DNA of 64,000 bases. It comes from Polaribacter sp. SA4-10. GTDB lineage: Bacteria; Bacteroidota; Bacteroidia; Flavobacteriales; Flavobacteriaceae. The notes beneath the pieces are model-generated. The model searched no databases, had not been told where the DNA came from, and was given only the letters and a program-made list of their open reading frames with translations. The number at the start of each line of letters is the position of its first letter. The first letter of the stretch is position 1. The position numbers and the translations under genes are program-made. The DNA lies in assembly GCF_002163835.1 (NCBI RefSeq), contig NZ_CP019331.1, forward strand, positions 992,001 to 1,056,000, given 5' to 3'. Of the stretch, positions 51,179 through 60,722 are shown in pieces.

Positions 51179-52942
51179 ATGTCAACAAATATTTCTCGCA
51201 TTTTTGATTTTCCTTACTATCAATTAGAAAATCAACCTCAAAAAAAATGTTTCAACTACAAAGAAGAGAGTATTTGGAAAAGTATTTCTACGCAAGAATA
51301 TATTAATTTAGCAAATAAAGTAAGTAGTTCTCTTCTAAAATTAGGTGTAAGACCGGGTGATAAAATAGCAGTAATAACTGTAAACAATAACCCTAATTGG
51401 AATATTTTAGATATAGGAATTTTACAAATTGGCGCTCAAAATGTACCTTTATATGCAACACTTGCAGAAAAAGATTACGAATATATTTTAAATCATTCTG
51501 ATGCAAAGTATTGTTTTGTGTCAAATGGTGATTTATATCAAAAAATAGATGCTATAAAAGTTAAAACACAACTAAAAGGAGTTTTTTCTCTTGAGGAATT
51601 AAACACAACATATGATTGGAATTCTTTTTTAAGCTTAGGCGAAAATGATGATTATGAAGCTGAAATAGCTAAACTTAAAAAAGCGGTTACACCAGAAGAT
51701 CTAGCTACTATAATTTATACTTCTGGCACAACTGGTACTCCAAAAGGCGTTATGCTAAGTCATAAAAACATCGTATTCACAGTATTTACAACAACAAAAT
51801 CTCTTAACTTAAACAAAAATGACAAACGCGTTTTAAGTTATTTACCCATCAGTCATATTTTTGAAAGAACAGCAACTTACTTAAATCAATATTTAGGTAT
51901 TGAAATCTATTTTGCAGAAAGTATTGAAAAAATTGGTGACAATATTAGAGAAGTTAAACCTCACTATTTAGCAGTTGTCCCAAGATTATTAGAAAAAATT
52001 TTCGATAAAATTATTGACAAAGGAAGTATGCTGATAGGTATAAAAAGACAACTCTTTTTTTGGGCATTAGCATTAGCAGAAAAATATGAACCTTATCATA
52101 AAAATGGGTCTTGGTATCATTTTAAACTAAAAATAGCTAATAAATTAATTTTCTCTAAATGGAGAGAAGCTTTAGGTGGTAACTTAAAATTTATGGTTTC
52201 TGGTAGCGCTCCTTTACAAGATAGATTAGTAAGAATTTTTACTGCAGCAGAAATTCCTGTTTTTGAAGGTTATGGAATGACAGAATCTTCTCCTGCAGGA
52301 ACCATAAACGACGTTAGAAATAATGGTTTAAAAATTGGAACTGTAGGAAAACCTTTAGAAGGCATAGAAATTAAAATTGCTGAAGACGGAGAAATCTTAA
52401 TAAAAGGAGAAAACGTAATGTTAGGTTATTACAAAAATGAAGCACTAACAAATAAAACTATTATTGATGGGTATTTGCATACTGGAGATATTGGAGAAAT
52501 TGATACTGATGGTTTTTTAAAGATTACTGATAGAAAAAAAGAAATTTTTAAAACATCTGGCGGTAAATACATTGCTCCTGCTGCTTTAGAAAGCGAGTTT
52601 AAACAATCTCGTTTTATAGAACAAATTTTAGTTATTGGCGAAGGAGAAAAAATGCCTGCTGCGTTCATTCAACTTCATTTTGATTTCGTTTATGAATGGG
52701 CAAAAAGACACAATCATGTTATAGAAGATGTTTCTACTGATGAAAAATTGATTGCTAGAATTCAAAGAGAGGTTGATTTTTATAATAAGAAATTTGGTAA
52801 ATGGGAGCAAATTAAAAAGTTCGAAATCACTAAGGATGAATGGTCTGTAGCATCTGGACACTTAACACCTACCATGAAAATGAGAAGAAAGATAATTAAA
52901 GAAAAATACAAAAATCTCTATCAAAAAATATATAATTCTTAA
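51179..52942 (+). CDS. Long-chain acyl-CoA ligase (AMP-binding), first copy
   Basis: It activates fatty acids to acyl-CoA through an acyl-adenylate. The 587-residue AMP-binding enzyme has P-loop motif T-I-I-Y-T-S-G-T-T-G-T-P-K-G-V-M, the F-E-G-Y-G-M-T-E-S-S-P motif, the Y-L-H-T-G-D-I-G motif and the C-terminal K-T-S-G-G-K-Y-I-A-P stretch of long-chain (FadD15-like) ligases. The enzyme at 53016 is a close paralogue 73 bp downstream on the same strand. Substrate chain length cannot be told. Confidence 0.92.
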   Translation: MSTNISRIFDFPYYQLENQPQKKCFNYKEESIWKSISTQEYINLANKVSSSLLKLGVRPGDKIAVITVNNNPNWNILDIGILQIGAQNVPLYATLAEKDYEYILNHSDAKYCFVSNGDLYQKIDAIKVKTQLKGVFSLEELNTTYDWNSFLSLGENDDYEAEIAKLKKAVTPEDLATIIYTSGTTGTPKGVMLSHKNIVFTVFTTTKSLNLNKNDKRVLSYLPISHIFERTATYLNQYLGIEIYFAESIEKIGDNIREVKPHYLAVVPRLLEKIFDKIIDKGSMLIGIKRQLFFWALALAEKYEPYHKNGSWYHFKLKIANKLIFSKWREALGGNLKFMVSGSAPLQDRLVRIFTAAEIPVFEGYGMTESSPAGTINDVRNNGLKIGTVGKPLEGIEIKIAEDGEILIKGENVMLGYYKNEALTNKTIIDGYLHTGDIGEIDTDGFLKITDRKKEIFKTSGGKYIAPAALESEFKQSRFIEQILVIGEGEKMPAAFIQLHFDFVYEWAKRHNHVIEDVSTDEKLIARIQREVDFYNKKFGKWEQIKKFEITKDEWSVASGHLTPTMKMRRKIIKEKYKNLYQKIYNS

Positions 52943-53015
52943 TAAAAAAGTCAAATAATAAGTATTTGTGAAATCAATGTAAAATTCATACTTTGCAATA
53001 TTGAAATTATAACTT

Positions 53016-54791
53016 ATGTCTATAGAAATTACACGCTTATTTGATTTTCCCTATTATCAATTAGAAACCTATAACTTAGAAAAAGCTTTTACTACAAAAT
53101 ACAACGGTGAATGGTCTTCTATAACAACGAAAGAATATATAGATAAAGCAAACCAAATTAGTAGAGGTTTACTGCGTTTAGGTATAAAACCTAATGATAA
53201 AATTGCTGTTATTTCTACAACAAATAGAACAGAATGGAATATTTGTGATATCGGTGTTTTGCAAACAGGTGCTCAGAATGTACCTATTTACCCAACAATT
53301 TCTAAAGAAGATTATGAGTATGTTTTAAACCACTCTGAATCAATTTATTGTTTTGTTTCTGATGTTGACGTTTTAGAAAAGGTAAATCAAATTAAAGAAA
53401 ACACAAGCCTTAAAGGTGTTTTTACTTTTGATGATATTGCCAATGAAAAAAGTTGGAATGAAATTTTAGAATTAGGAAAAGACAAAAGTAATCAAGAAGA
53501 AGTTGAAGCTAGAAAAGAGGCTGTACAACCAGATGATTTAGCTACTTTAATATATACTTCTGGTACAACAGGTAGACCAAAAGGCGTAATGTTGTCTCAT
53601 AAAAATATTGTTAGCAATGTTTTAAGCTCATTTAAAAGGGTTCCTTTAGATTATGGGAACTCAAAAGGGTTAAGTTTTTTACCTGTTTGTCATATTTTTG
53701 AAAGAATGATTTTATATCTCTATCAATATTGTGGCGTTTCTATCTATTTTGCAGAATCATTAGAAAAACTTACTGAAAATGCACAAGAAATAAAACCGCA
53801 AGTAATGACAGCTGTTCCTAGGTTGTATGAAAAAATTTATGATAAAATTATTTTAAAAGGAGAAGAATTAAAAGGAATAAAAAAAGGAATCTTCTTTTGG
53901 GCAGTAAGACTTGGTTTAAGATATGAACCTTATGGAGCAAATGGTTGGTGGTATGAAAAACAATTAGGTTTAGCGCGTAAATTAATTTTTTCTAAATGGC
54001 AAGCTGCTTTAGGAGGCGAATTAAAATTAATGGTTTCTGGCAGTGCAGCTTTACAACCAAGGCTAACAAGAATTTTTGCTGCTGCAGATATGCCAATTAT
54101 GGAAGGTTATGGTTTAACAGAAACCTCTCCTGTAACTTCTGTTAACGATGAAAGAAATGGCGGTTTTAAAGTAGGTACTGTTGGTAAAGTAATTGAGGGT
54201 GTAGAAATAAAAATTGCAGAAACCGGAGAAATTTTAATAAAAGGACCAAACGTAATGCTGGGCTATTATAAAGATCCAGAAAAAACGGCTGCCGTTATAA
54301 AAGATGGCTATTTTTATTCTGGTGATAAAGGGGAAGTTGATATAAATGGATTCTTAAAAATCACAGGTAGAACAAAAGAAATGTTTAAAACTTCTGGTGG
54401 TAAATATGTTGTTCCACCATTATTAGAAGGCGAGTTAAAACAATCTCTTTTTATAGAACAAGTAATGGTAATTGGAGAAGGTGAAAAAATGCCTGCTGCT
54501 TTTATACAACCTAATTTTGAGTTTATTAGAGAATGGATTAAGCATAAAAATTTAGAAATAGGAAGCACAAATCAAGACATTGCAAGTTCTAAAATTGTTA
54601 CTGATCGCATACAAGAAGAAGTAGATAAATGTAATGAGCAGTTTGGTAAATGGGAGCAAATAAAACGTTTTGAACTTACTCCTGAAGTTTGGGGTATCGA
54701 TTCTGGTCATTTAACACCTACAATGAAAATGAAACGAAATATTATTTTAGAAAAATATAAAGATTTATTTGAAAAAATTTATAGAAATTAA
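53016..54791 (+). CDS. Long-chain acyl-CoA ligase (AMP-binding), second copy
   Basis: This 591-residue paralogue of the protein at 51179 shares the N-terminal R-L-F-D-F-P-Y-Y-Q-L-E and all the core motifs (L-I-Y-T-S-G-T-T-G-R-P-K-G-V-M, M-E-G-Y-G-L-T-E-T-S-P, Y-S-G-D-K-G-E, K-T-S-G-G-K-Y-V-V-P). All catalytic motifs look complete, so both should be active. It is probably co-transcribed with the first copy. The two differ most in the loop regions, which may mean different fatty-acid preference. Confidence 0.92.
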   Translation: MSIEITRLFDFPYYQLETYNLEKAFTTKYNGEWSSITTKEYIDKANQISRGLLRLGIKPNDKIAVISTTNRTEWNICDIGVLQTGAQNVPIYPTISKEDYEYVLNHSESIYCFVSDVDVLEKVNQIKENTSLKGVFTFDDIANEKSWNEILELGKDKSNQEEVEARKEAVQPDDLATLIYTSGTTGRPKGVMLSHKNIVSNVLSSFKRVPLDYGNSKGLSFLPVCHIFERMILYLYQYCGVSIYFAESLEKLTENAQEIKPQVMTAVPRLYEKIYDKIILKGEELKGIKKGIFFWAVRLGLRYEPYGANGWWYEKQLGLARKLIFSKWQAALGGELKLMVSGSAALQPRLTRIFAAADMPIMEGYGLTETSPVTSVNDERNGGFKVGTVGKVIEGVEIKIAETGEILIKGPNVMLGYYKDPEKTAAVIKDGYFYSGDKGEVDINGFLKITGRTKEMFKTSGGKYVVPPLLEGELKQSLFIEQVMVIGEGEKMPAAFIQPNFEFIREWIKHKNLEIGSTNQDIASSKIVTDRIQEEVDKCNEQFGKWEQIKRFELTPEVWGIDSGHLTPTMKMKRNIILEKYKDLFEKIYRN

Positions 54792-54808
54792 CTTTATTTA
54801 AATTAAAA

Positions 54809-54837
54809 AAAAAGCTCTCGAAATTCGAGAGCTTTTT
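54809..54837. terminator. Terminator after the acyl-CoA ligases
   Basis: AAAAAGCTCTCGAA and TTCGAGAGCTTTTT form a 14-bp perfect stem with a 1-nt centre. Confidence 0.8.
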
Positions 54838-54840
54838 ATC

Positions 54841-55307
54841 GTTAATAAACAGATGTTTATACTCTTTATTTTCTTATTTAAAAAAGAAAAATTTGCTAAC
54901 ACCGATAATAAATGATTAAAATGATATGTAATCGTTTTAAGTTGTGGGTAAGTTAATTACAGACTTGCAGACATCTGTTTGATACTTTTTTAACAGTGCC
55001 ATATATATATATATTACCATTGAAGACAAGGGTAATTCTATAATGATTCTATTTTAAGTTCTATCTATCATACTTAAAATAGCATACTGAAAAAAAATGT
55101 TCTTCGATTTCTCGCAAGGATTTATAACGAATCTTCTACTTAATTTTTGTTCGTATGGCCATATTTTGGTTTTATAATTGCCCTTTCAACTAAATAATCG
55201 GTTTAAATTTTTTTGATGATTCTATAAAGAGCTGGAGTAGTTGGAGTAGTTGGTAGCCTAAAAAAACTTTATCTCATTCAGGGTTCAATCCTGATATTTA
55301 TTATATT
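54841..55307. other. Intergenic region with hairpin and tRNA-like remnant
   Basis: 467 bp. It holds an 11-bp inverted repeat CTATTTTAAGT/ACTTAAAATAG (55049-55059, 55072-55082), and a sequence near 55225-55300 with a T-arm-like TCAGG-GTTCAAT-CCTGA and D-arm-like GGAGTAGTTGGTAGCC but no proper tRNA fold. No gene is supported. Confidence 0.4.
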
Positions 55308-55934
55308 TTGTTTTGTCATAATTATTTTCTACCATTGTACAAAAAAAAATTGAATCAAAAATTAAAAACCAAGATAGAGTTTACAAAAAACCTATTTGTG
55401 ACAGGAGCAATTACTGAAACAAGTCGAAAAGTTGAAATAGAGATTTGTAGATATATTCCAAAAAACAAAGATGTTGTAGTTGTAGAATTTGGTATGGGGC
55501 ATGGAAATATCACAAAAGAGATACTTAATAATATTTCACCAAATTCTAAATTGTATACTTTTGAAGTTAATGAAGAATTTTGTGACCATGTTAAAACATT
55601 AATTAAAGATGATAGATTAATTATAATAAATGATGGAGCCGAAAATATGAAAAGGCGTATCAATCAAAAAGTTGATTGTGTAATTTCTTCAATCCCATTT
55701 TCATTTTTTTCTAAAGAAAAAGGATTGGGTATTTTACAAGATGCCTATGATTATTTGTCAAATGAAACTTATTACAGTCAAGTTTTGTTAACAAAATTTA
55801 ACTTTAAGAAATTTCAAGCAATTTTTGATAATTCTGAAATAATAAAGTTTCCTAATTTTCCAACTGAATATATTTATCATTGTCAAAAGCAAAGCGACAA
55901 AATCAAATTATCAAACTTGGCTAACCTTTCATAA
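55308..55934 (+). CDS. SAM-dependent methyltransferase (phospholipid N-methyltransferase-like)
   Basis: This 208-residue class I methyltransferase has SAM motif I V-V-E-F-G-M-G-H-G-N-I-T and an S-S-I-P-F-S-F-F post-I region. F-V-T-G-A-I-T-E-T-S at the N-terminus resembles the G-A-(V/I)-x-(P/E)-(S/T)-S lead of PmtA-type phosphatidylethanolamine methyltransferases, though KsgA-like enzymes are close. The start is uncertain: TTG at 55308, 55335 or 55350, with no ATG. It is followed 69 bp later by a sulfatase-fold membrane protein on the same strand, which might act on the same lipid or polymer. Confidence 0.75.
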   Translation: MFCHNYFLPLYKKKLNQKLKTKIEFTKNLFVTGAITETSRKVEIEICRYIPKNKDVVVVEFGMGHGNITKEILNNISPNSKLYTFEVNEEFCDHVKTLIKDDRLIIINDGAENMKRRINQKVDCVISSIPFSFFSKEKGLGILQDAYDYLSNETYYSQVLLTKFNFKKFQAIFDNSEIIKFPNFPTEYIYHCQKQSDKIKLSNLANLS

Positions 55935-56003
55935 ATTATACCGCTTTTAAATAGATCGTAAAGAGCAAATATAAAAACATGAAATACAACATCAACTTTA
56001 TAT

Positions 56004-57848
56004 ATGAGCAACAATAAACCGACCTACTTTTCTCTACTCATTTTCTTTCAAATAATTATATCTACAATAGTAATTGTTTTATTCCAACAAATTTTTCTTT
56101 TAAAACCAATAATTATCATTGCACATTTATTCGTAATCTGTTGTATTAACTTATTGATAATTGTATTGGGGCTCTTATTGTTTTCAAGGCGGTTCATTAA
56201 TTACGAGAAAATTACAAAATATATTGTTTCAAGTTTATATGGTGTTTTTATTGTTTTACTCTATTATACATACCTTTTTTCGTTTTTAGGAAAAAGTTTT
56301 AATGGACAAATATTTACTTCACAGATCGTTCTAGGGTATCTGAGGCACCTTAATGTATTGGTAAACAACCTTTCTTTAAGTCCCATATTAGTTTATAGCG
56401 GATTGTTTATCATTCCATTTTTTATTTTTATTGCAATTTTATCGATGACTAAATTCATATATCAAAGAATATTTCATTTTAATAAATTCATTCTTAGACA
56501 TAATTTTAATAACCCACCTAAATACATCATATTTAATATAATTATCTTTTTATTTCTATTTGGATTTGCTTCGGCAACGGTTTTATTAAAGCACCAATCA
56601 ATCTCAAATCGACTTTTTGCGATGGAAGAACCACTTGTCTCTTTTTTTTTTAAAAATAACAATCCTTTTAATGGTCAAACCATATCTAATAATAACGAAG
56701 ACATTACAATAAGATATGATTATCCAAAAAACATAGATTTCCAGAAAAAAAACATAATTGTAATTGTAGTTGATGCATTACGTTCGGATCATTTGGGGCT
56801 TTATGGATATAAGAGAAAGACATCTCCATTTTTAGACAGCATTTATTCTTCAGGTAATCTAAAAAAAATAGAATTATCTTTTTCCGTTGCTGGAGCTTCT
56901 TTTGCTGGTATCAATGGCATTTTAAGATCTAAGATATGGTCAAATATGGGCTATAATAACTTTTCTTTGCAACAACTTCTAAAAGACCAAGGATACGATA
57001 TTAATTTTATTCTTTCAGGAGACCATACTAATTTTTATGGCCTTAAATCATTTTATGGAAATAATTCAGATTTTAATTATTTTTTAGATGGCACAACTAC
57101 TAATAAATATTCAGACCCTAATGATGACAGGATTATATTCGAAGGACTAAATAAAATATATGAATACAATAACAATCCTTCATTTTTCTATTTTCACCTT
57201 ATGTCGGCACATTCTATAGGTTTAAAACTTGACAAATATAAAAAACACCTACCAGCTAACGCAAACCGATTAAATATTGAAAACTATACTAATAGGTATG
57301 ATAATGGCATATCCCAAGCTGATAATTATATAAAGGAGGTTTTTAAAAGGTTATCTTCAAAAGGTTATCTTGAAAACAGTATTGTTGTCATAACGGCAGA
57401 TCATGGAGAAGCGTTGGGTGAAAGAGGTGAGTTTGGTCATGGTAGAAACGTGTATACTGACAAGATTCTAATCCCAACACTTATTTATGATACAGATACC
57501 GTTCAATACAAGAACACTGACTATGCAACCTCTGTGGATATTGCTCCAACGATTGTTGATCGATTGGGCTTACCAATCCCTGAGTCTTGGGAAGGTAATT
57601 CATTATTTAGTAAAGAAAACAGAGAATTCACATTTCATCAAATGAGTGAGAATTATGCTATTATACATACAAAAGATAATTTTCGATTTAAATATGTATA
57701 TAATAACAAAACACAAGAAGAAGAGCTTTTTGAGTTAAAGACCGATTTATATGAAACAAATAATATAATTGACTCAATGAAGATAAAATATTTAAATAGC
57801 CTAAGGAATCAGTTGACTAATCAATTTCGTTTAAAACCATTTAAATAA
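56004..57848 (+). CDS. Membrane sulfatase-fold protein (phosphoglycerol/phosphoethanolamine transferase-like)
   Basis: This 614-residue protein has about five N-terminal membrane segments (residues about 10-200) and a C-terminal alkaline-phosphatase-superfamily domain. The latter starts with I-I-V-I-V-V-D-A-L-R-S-D-H-L-G-L-Y-G-Y (about 252-270) and carries the metal motif T-A-D-H-G-E-A-L-G-E-R-G-E-F-G-H-G (about 466-482). The nucleophile region G-A-S-F-A-G-I-N-G-I-L has Ser rather than sulfatase Cys, which favours a lipid-head-group or LTA-synthase-like transferase. Exact substrate unknown. Confidence 0.85.
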   Translation: MSNNKPTYFSLLIFFQIIISTIVIVLFQQIFLLKPIIIIAHLFVICCINLLIIVLGLLLFSRRFINYEKITKYIVSSLYGVFIVLLYYTYLFSFLGKSFNGQIFTSQIVLGYLRHLNVLVNNLSLSPILVYSGLFIIPFFIFIAILSMTKFIYQRIFHFNKFILRHNFNNPPKYIIFNIIIFLFLFGFASATVLLKHQSISNRLFAMEEPLVSFFFKNNNPFNGQTISNNNEDITIRYDYPKNIDFQKKNIIVIVVDALRSDHLGLYGYKRKTSPFLDSIYSSGNLKKIELSFSVAGASFAGINGILRSKIWSNMGYNNFSLQQLLKDQGYDINFILSGDHTNFYGLKSFYGNNSDFNYFLDGTTTNKYSDPNDDRIIFEGLNKIYEYNNNPSFFYFHLMSAHSIGLKLDKYKKHLPANANRLNIENYTNRYDNGISQADNYIKEVFKRLSSKGYLENSIVVITADHGEALGERGEFGHGRNVYTDKILIPTLIYDTDTVQYKNTDYATSVDIAPTIVDRLGLPIPESWEGNSLFSKENREFTFHQMSENYAIIHTKDNFRFKYVYNNKTQEEELFELKTDLYETNNIIDSMKIKYLNSLRNQLTNQFRLKPFK

Positions 57849-58068
57849 AAGTCATAATTTATCAAACTTGTTATGAATCTTTTTTTATCCTTCTATTGAT
57901 TTGAAGTATATAATGACAGCCAAACTTAAGATGTATAAAAACAATAGCCAGTTTATTCGTAAGTTCAAAGGTTGTAACCCAAATCTAACTTTTGTGTAAC
58001 TTGATTGGAATTAAGCCTGAGATCGGCTACTATTCTTATACAAACAGTTAGCGAATCCTCATTTAATA

Positions 58069-58722
58069 TTAGTGCTTTCCTTTTTTCAATAAACCAGGAA
58101 ACTTCTTTTTAAACTTATTTAATCTAGGCACAGAAACTGCTTTTACATAGCCTTGGTTTGGATTTCTTCTTTCAAAATCTTGGTGGTACTCTTCGGCTTT
58201 ATAAAACTTCTTTAATTTGGTTACTTCAGTTACAACTTTATTATTATAGACTGTTTCATTCAAACTTTTAACTGCTTTTTCTATAATCGTTTTTTCTTCA
58301 TTAGAAGTATAAAATGCAATAGATCTATATTGCGATCCATAATCTGGATGTTGTTCATTTAAAGTGGTTGGATCATGAGAACCAAAAAAGACAGTAACCA
58401 AGGTTTCAAAACTCACTTTATCAGGATTGTAATACACTGCAACAGTTTCTGAATGCCCTGTTGTACCCGTTCCTATTTTCTTATACGTTGGGTTTAAAGT
58501 AGTACCACCAGCATAACCAGAAACCGCTTCTTCTACTCCAATTACACTTTCGAAAATAGCTTCTACACACCAAAAACAGCCGCTTGCAAAATAGGCAACT
58601 TTGGTGTTTTCTTGTGGAATATACTGCTGACTTTTTAGGGTTTCCTTTTTATCAGTAAAACCAAAACAAGAAATTAATAAAAAAGCAAAACTTAAAATTA
58701 AAAAAGGTTTTAAATACTTCAT
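58069..58722 (-). CDS. msrA: Peptide-methionine (S)-S-oxide reductase, lipoprotein form
   Basis: It repairs oxidised methionine using thiols. The 217-residue protein has a lipobox-like L-I-S-C near residue 19, so it probably sits in the envelope, unlike the cytoplasmic MsrA of many bacteria. The active-site motif A-S-G-C-F-W-C-V-E-A is followed by the typical S-G-Y-A-G-G and T-G-H-S-E-T-V. No MsrB domain is fused or adjacent. It is a single gene on the minus strand. Confidence 0.94.
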   Translation of the reverse strand: MKYLKPFLILSFAFLLISCFGFTDKKETLKSQQYIPQENTKVAYFASGCFWCVEAIFESVIGVEEAVSGYAGGTTLNPTYKKIGTGTTGHSETVAVYYNPDKVSFETLVTVFFGSHDPTTLNEQHPDYGSQYRSIAFYTSNEEKTIIEKAVKSLNETVYNNKVVTEVTKLKKFYKAEEYHQDFERRNPNQGYVKAVSVPRLNKFKKKFPGLLKKGKH

Positions 58723-58960
58723 TGTCTAATACTATAGGCTGTTAATTAATTATTGATTTTTGAAATGTAACAAGAACAAAATTAATTCTTGATTGGTACA
58801 TTTCTTTTGAACGTTAAATTCGAAAATTCGAACTATAATTTATTGGTCGTTAAAAAGGGCTACAATATACAATTGTTTACAACTTTAGCATTTTTTTAAG
58901 AATCATTCTTGTAAAAAATGAAGTAGATACCTATTTTTGTTCTTCTAAATTATAAGATAA

Positions 58961-60649
58961 ATGGAGCATTTTGTAGTTTCTGCACGTAAATATCGTCCTC
59001 AAAATTTTGAGGATGTAATTGGGCAAAAATCAATTACAAATACGTTAGAGAACGCTATTAAAAATAACCATTTAGCACAAGCTTTATTATTTACAGGACC
59101 TAGAGGAGTTGGTAAAACATCTTGTGCTAGAATTTTGGCTAAAAAGATAAATCAGCAAGACGTAGAATTAGCTGGAGATGAGGATTTTGCATTTAATATT
59201 TTCGAGTTAGATGCTGCTTCTAATAACTCTGTAGATGATATTAGAAGTTTAACAGATCAAGTTAGAATTCCGCCACAAACAGGAAAATATAAGGTTTATA
59301 TTATAGATGAGGTACACATGTTGTCTCAAGCTGCATTTAATGCCTTCTTAAAGACGTTAGAAGAACCTCCTGCACATGCTATTTTTATTTTAGCAACTAC
59401 GGAAAAGCATAAAATTATTCCTACTATTTTATCTCGTTGTCAAATTTTCGATTTTAAGAGAATTGGTGTTTTAGATGCTAAAAATTATCTAAAAACGATC
59501 TGTGAAAAAGAAAATATTACAGCAGAAGATGATGCATTGCATATTATTGCTCAAAAAGCAGATGGCGCAATGCGTGATGCTTTGTCCATTTTTGATAGAG
59601 TTGTAAGTTTCTCTGGAAGTAATTTAACGCGTGAAGCTGTAACAGAAAATTTAAACGTTTTAGATTATGAAACGTATTTTTCTATGACAGATTTGTTATT
59701 AGAAAACAAAATTCCTGATGTTTTATTAGCATTTAATACTGTTTTAGCAAAAGGTTTTGAAGGACATCATTTTATAAACGGATTAGCAAGTCATTTTAGA
59801 GATTTATTAGTTGCAAAAGACAAAGCCACTTTAGAGTTATTAGAAGTTGGTGACAATGCAAAAAAGAAATATTTAACCCAAGCAACAAAAGCGAGTATTC
59901 CGTTTTTAATGCAAGCAATTAACAAAGCAAATGATTGCGATTTAAACTACAGAGCTAGTAAAAATCAACGATTGCTGGTGGAATTAACTATTATGCAAAT
60001 TGCCTCTATCACTTTTGATGGAGAAAAAAAAAAGCCAGCTAACTACATAATTCCTGCTACATTTTTTCAAGCACTTTCTCCTGCTGTAAAAGAGATTGCA
60101 AAACCGATTCAAAAAAAGGCTATTGTTGCGCAACCTCAAAAAGTAGAAGAACCAAAGCCAAAGTTTAAAACTCCTGTTTTAAAATCTGCAGAAAAACGTA
60201 CTTCTTCACTTTCTTTAAAAAGCATTCATCAGAAAAAAGAATTAAAAAAGGCAGTTGTAGAAGAAAATTTCGACCATCATCCTAAAGATATTTTTACTGA
60301 AAAACAATTGCAAGATTTGTGGAAAGAATATGTGGCAATTCTTCAGGCAAAAGGAGAAAGAAGTATGGCTTCTATTGTAGGTACAGATGCACCAAAGTTG
60401 TTAGAAAAGTTCTTAGTTTCTTTTACACTTCCTAATAAATTGATGCAAGATCAGTTTCTAAAAGGAAGAACACCAATAACTAAATTTTTAAGAGAGAAAT
60501 TAAATAATTACGGCCTTTCTATTGAAACAAAAGTAAATGAAACCATAGAAAAAAAGTTTGCTTATACCCCTCAAGAAAAATTTAATAAAATGAAAGAACT
60601 AAATCCGTTATTAGAAAAATTGCATAGAATTTTTGATTTGGATTTGTAA
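58961..60649 (+). CDS. dnaX: DNA polymerase III subunit gamma/tau without the zinc module
   Basis: It is the clamp-loader ATPase of the replicative polymerase. The 562-residue protein has the AAA+ Walker A G-P-R-G-V-G-K-T-S-C, the D-E-V-H-M-L box II and the S-R-C motif. The four-Cys zinc loop normally between box I and the F-E-L-D-A-A-S-N motif is absent, the sequence reading I-N-Q-Q-D-V-E-L-A-G-D-E-D-F-A, which is usual in flavobacteria from memory. The C-terminal third (about 370-562) is the tau-like region. Confidence 0.94.
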   Translation: MEHFVVSARKYRPQNFEDVIGQKSITNTLENAIKNNHLAQALLFTGPRGVGKTSCARILAKKINQQDVELAGDEDFAFNIFELDAASNNSVDDIRSLTDQVRIPPQTGKYKVYIIDEVHMLSQAAFNAFLKTLEEPPAHAIFILATTEKHKIIPTILSRCQIFDFKRIGVLDAKNYLKTICEKENITAEDDALHIIAQKADGAMRDALSIFDRVVSFSGSNLTREAVTENLNVLDYETYFSMTDLLLENKIPDVLLAFNTVLAKGFEGHHFINGLASHFRDLLVAKDKATLELLEVGDNAKKKYLTQATKASIPFLMQAINKANDCDLNYRASKNQRLLVELTIMQIASITFDGEKKKPANYIIPATFFQALSPAVKEIAKPIQKKAIVAQPQKVEEPKPKFKTPVLKSAEKRTSSLSLKSIHQKKELKKAVVEENFDHHPKDIFTEKQLQDLWKEYVAILQAKGERSMASIVGTDAPKLLEKFLVSFTLPNKLMQDQFLKGRTPITKFLREKLNNYGLSIETKVNETIEKKFAYTPQEKFNKMKELNPLLEKLHRIFDLDL

Positions 60650-60722
60650 CATTCTACTATTTTATTCTACTTATAAGTACGCTTTAAATTAAGTTGAATA
60701 AAACGCTCTTTTTAACTAAATT

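Noticed and set aside
54841..55200. Transposase remnant on the minus strand around 55100-55200
   Set aside because: Short open stretches in different frames gave no recognisable transposase motif; too weak to call.
58961..60649. Missing zinc module as damage to dnaX
   Set aside because: All ATPase motifs are intact and this form is, from memory, normal for the lineage.
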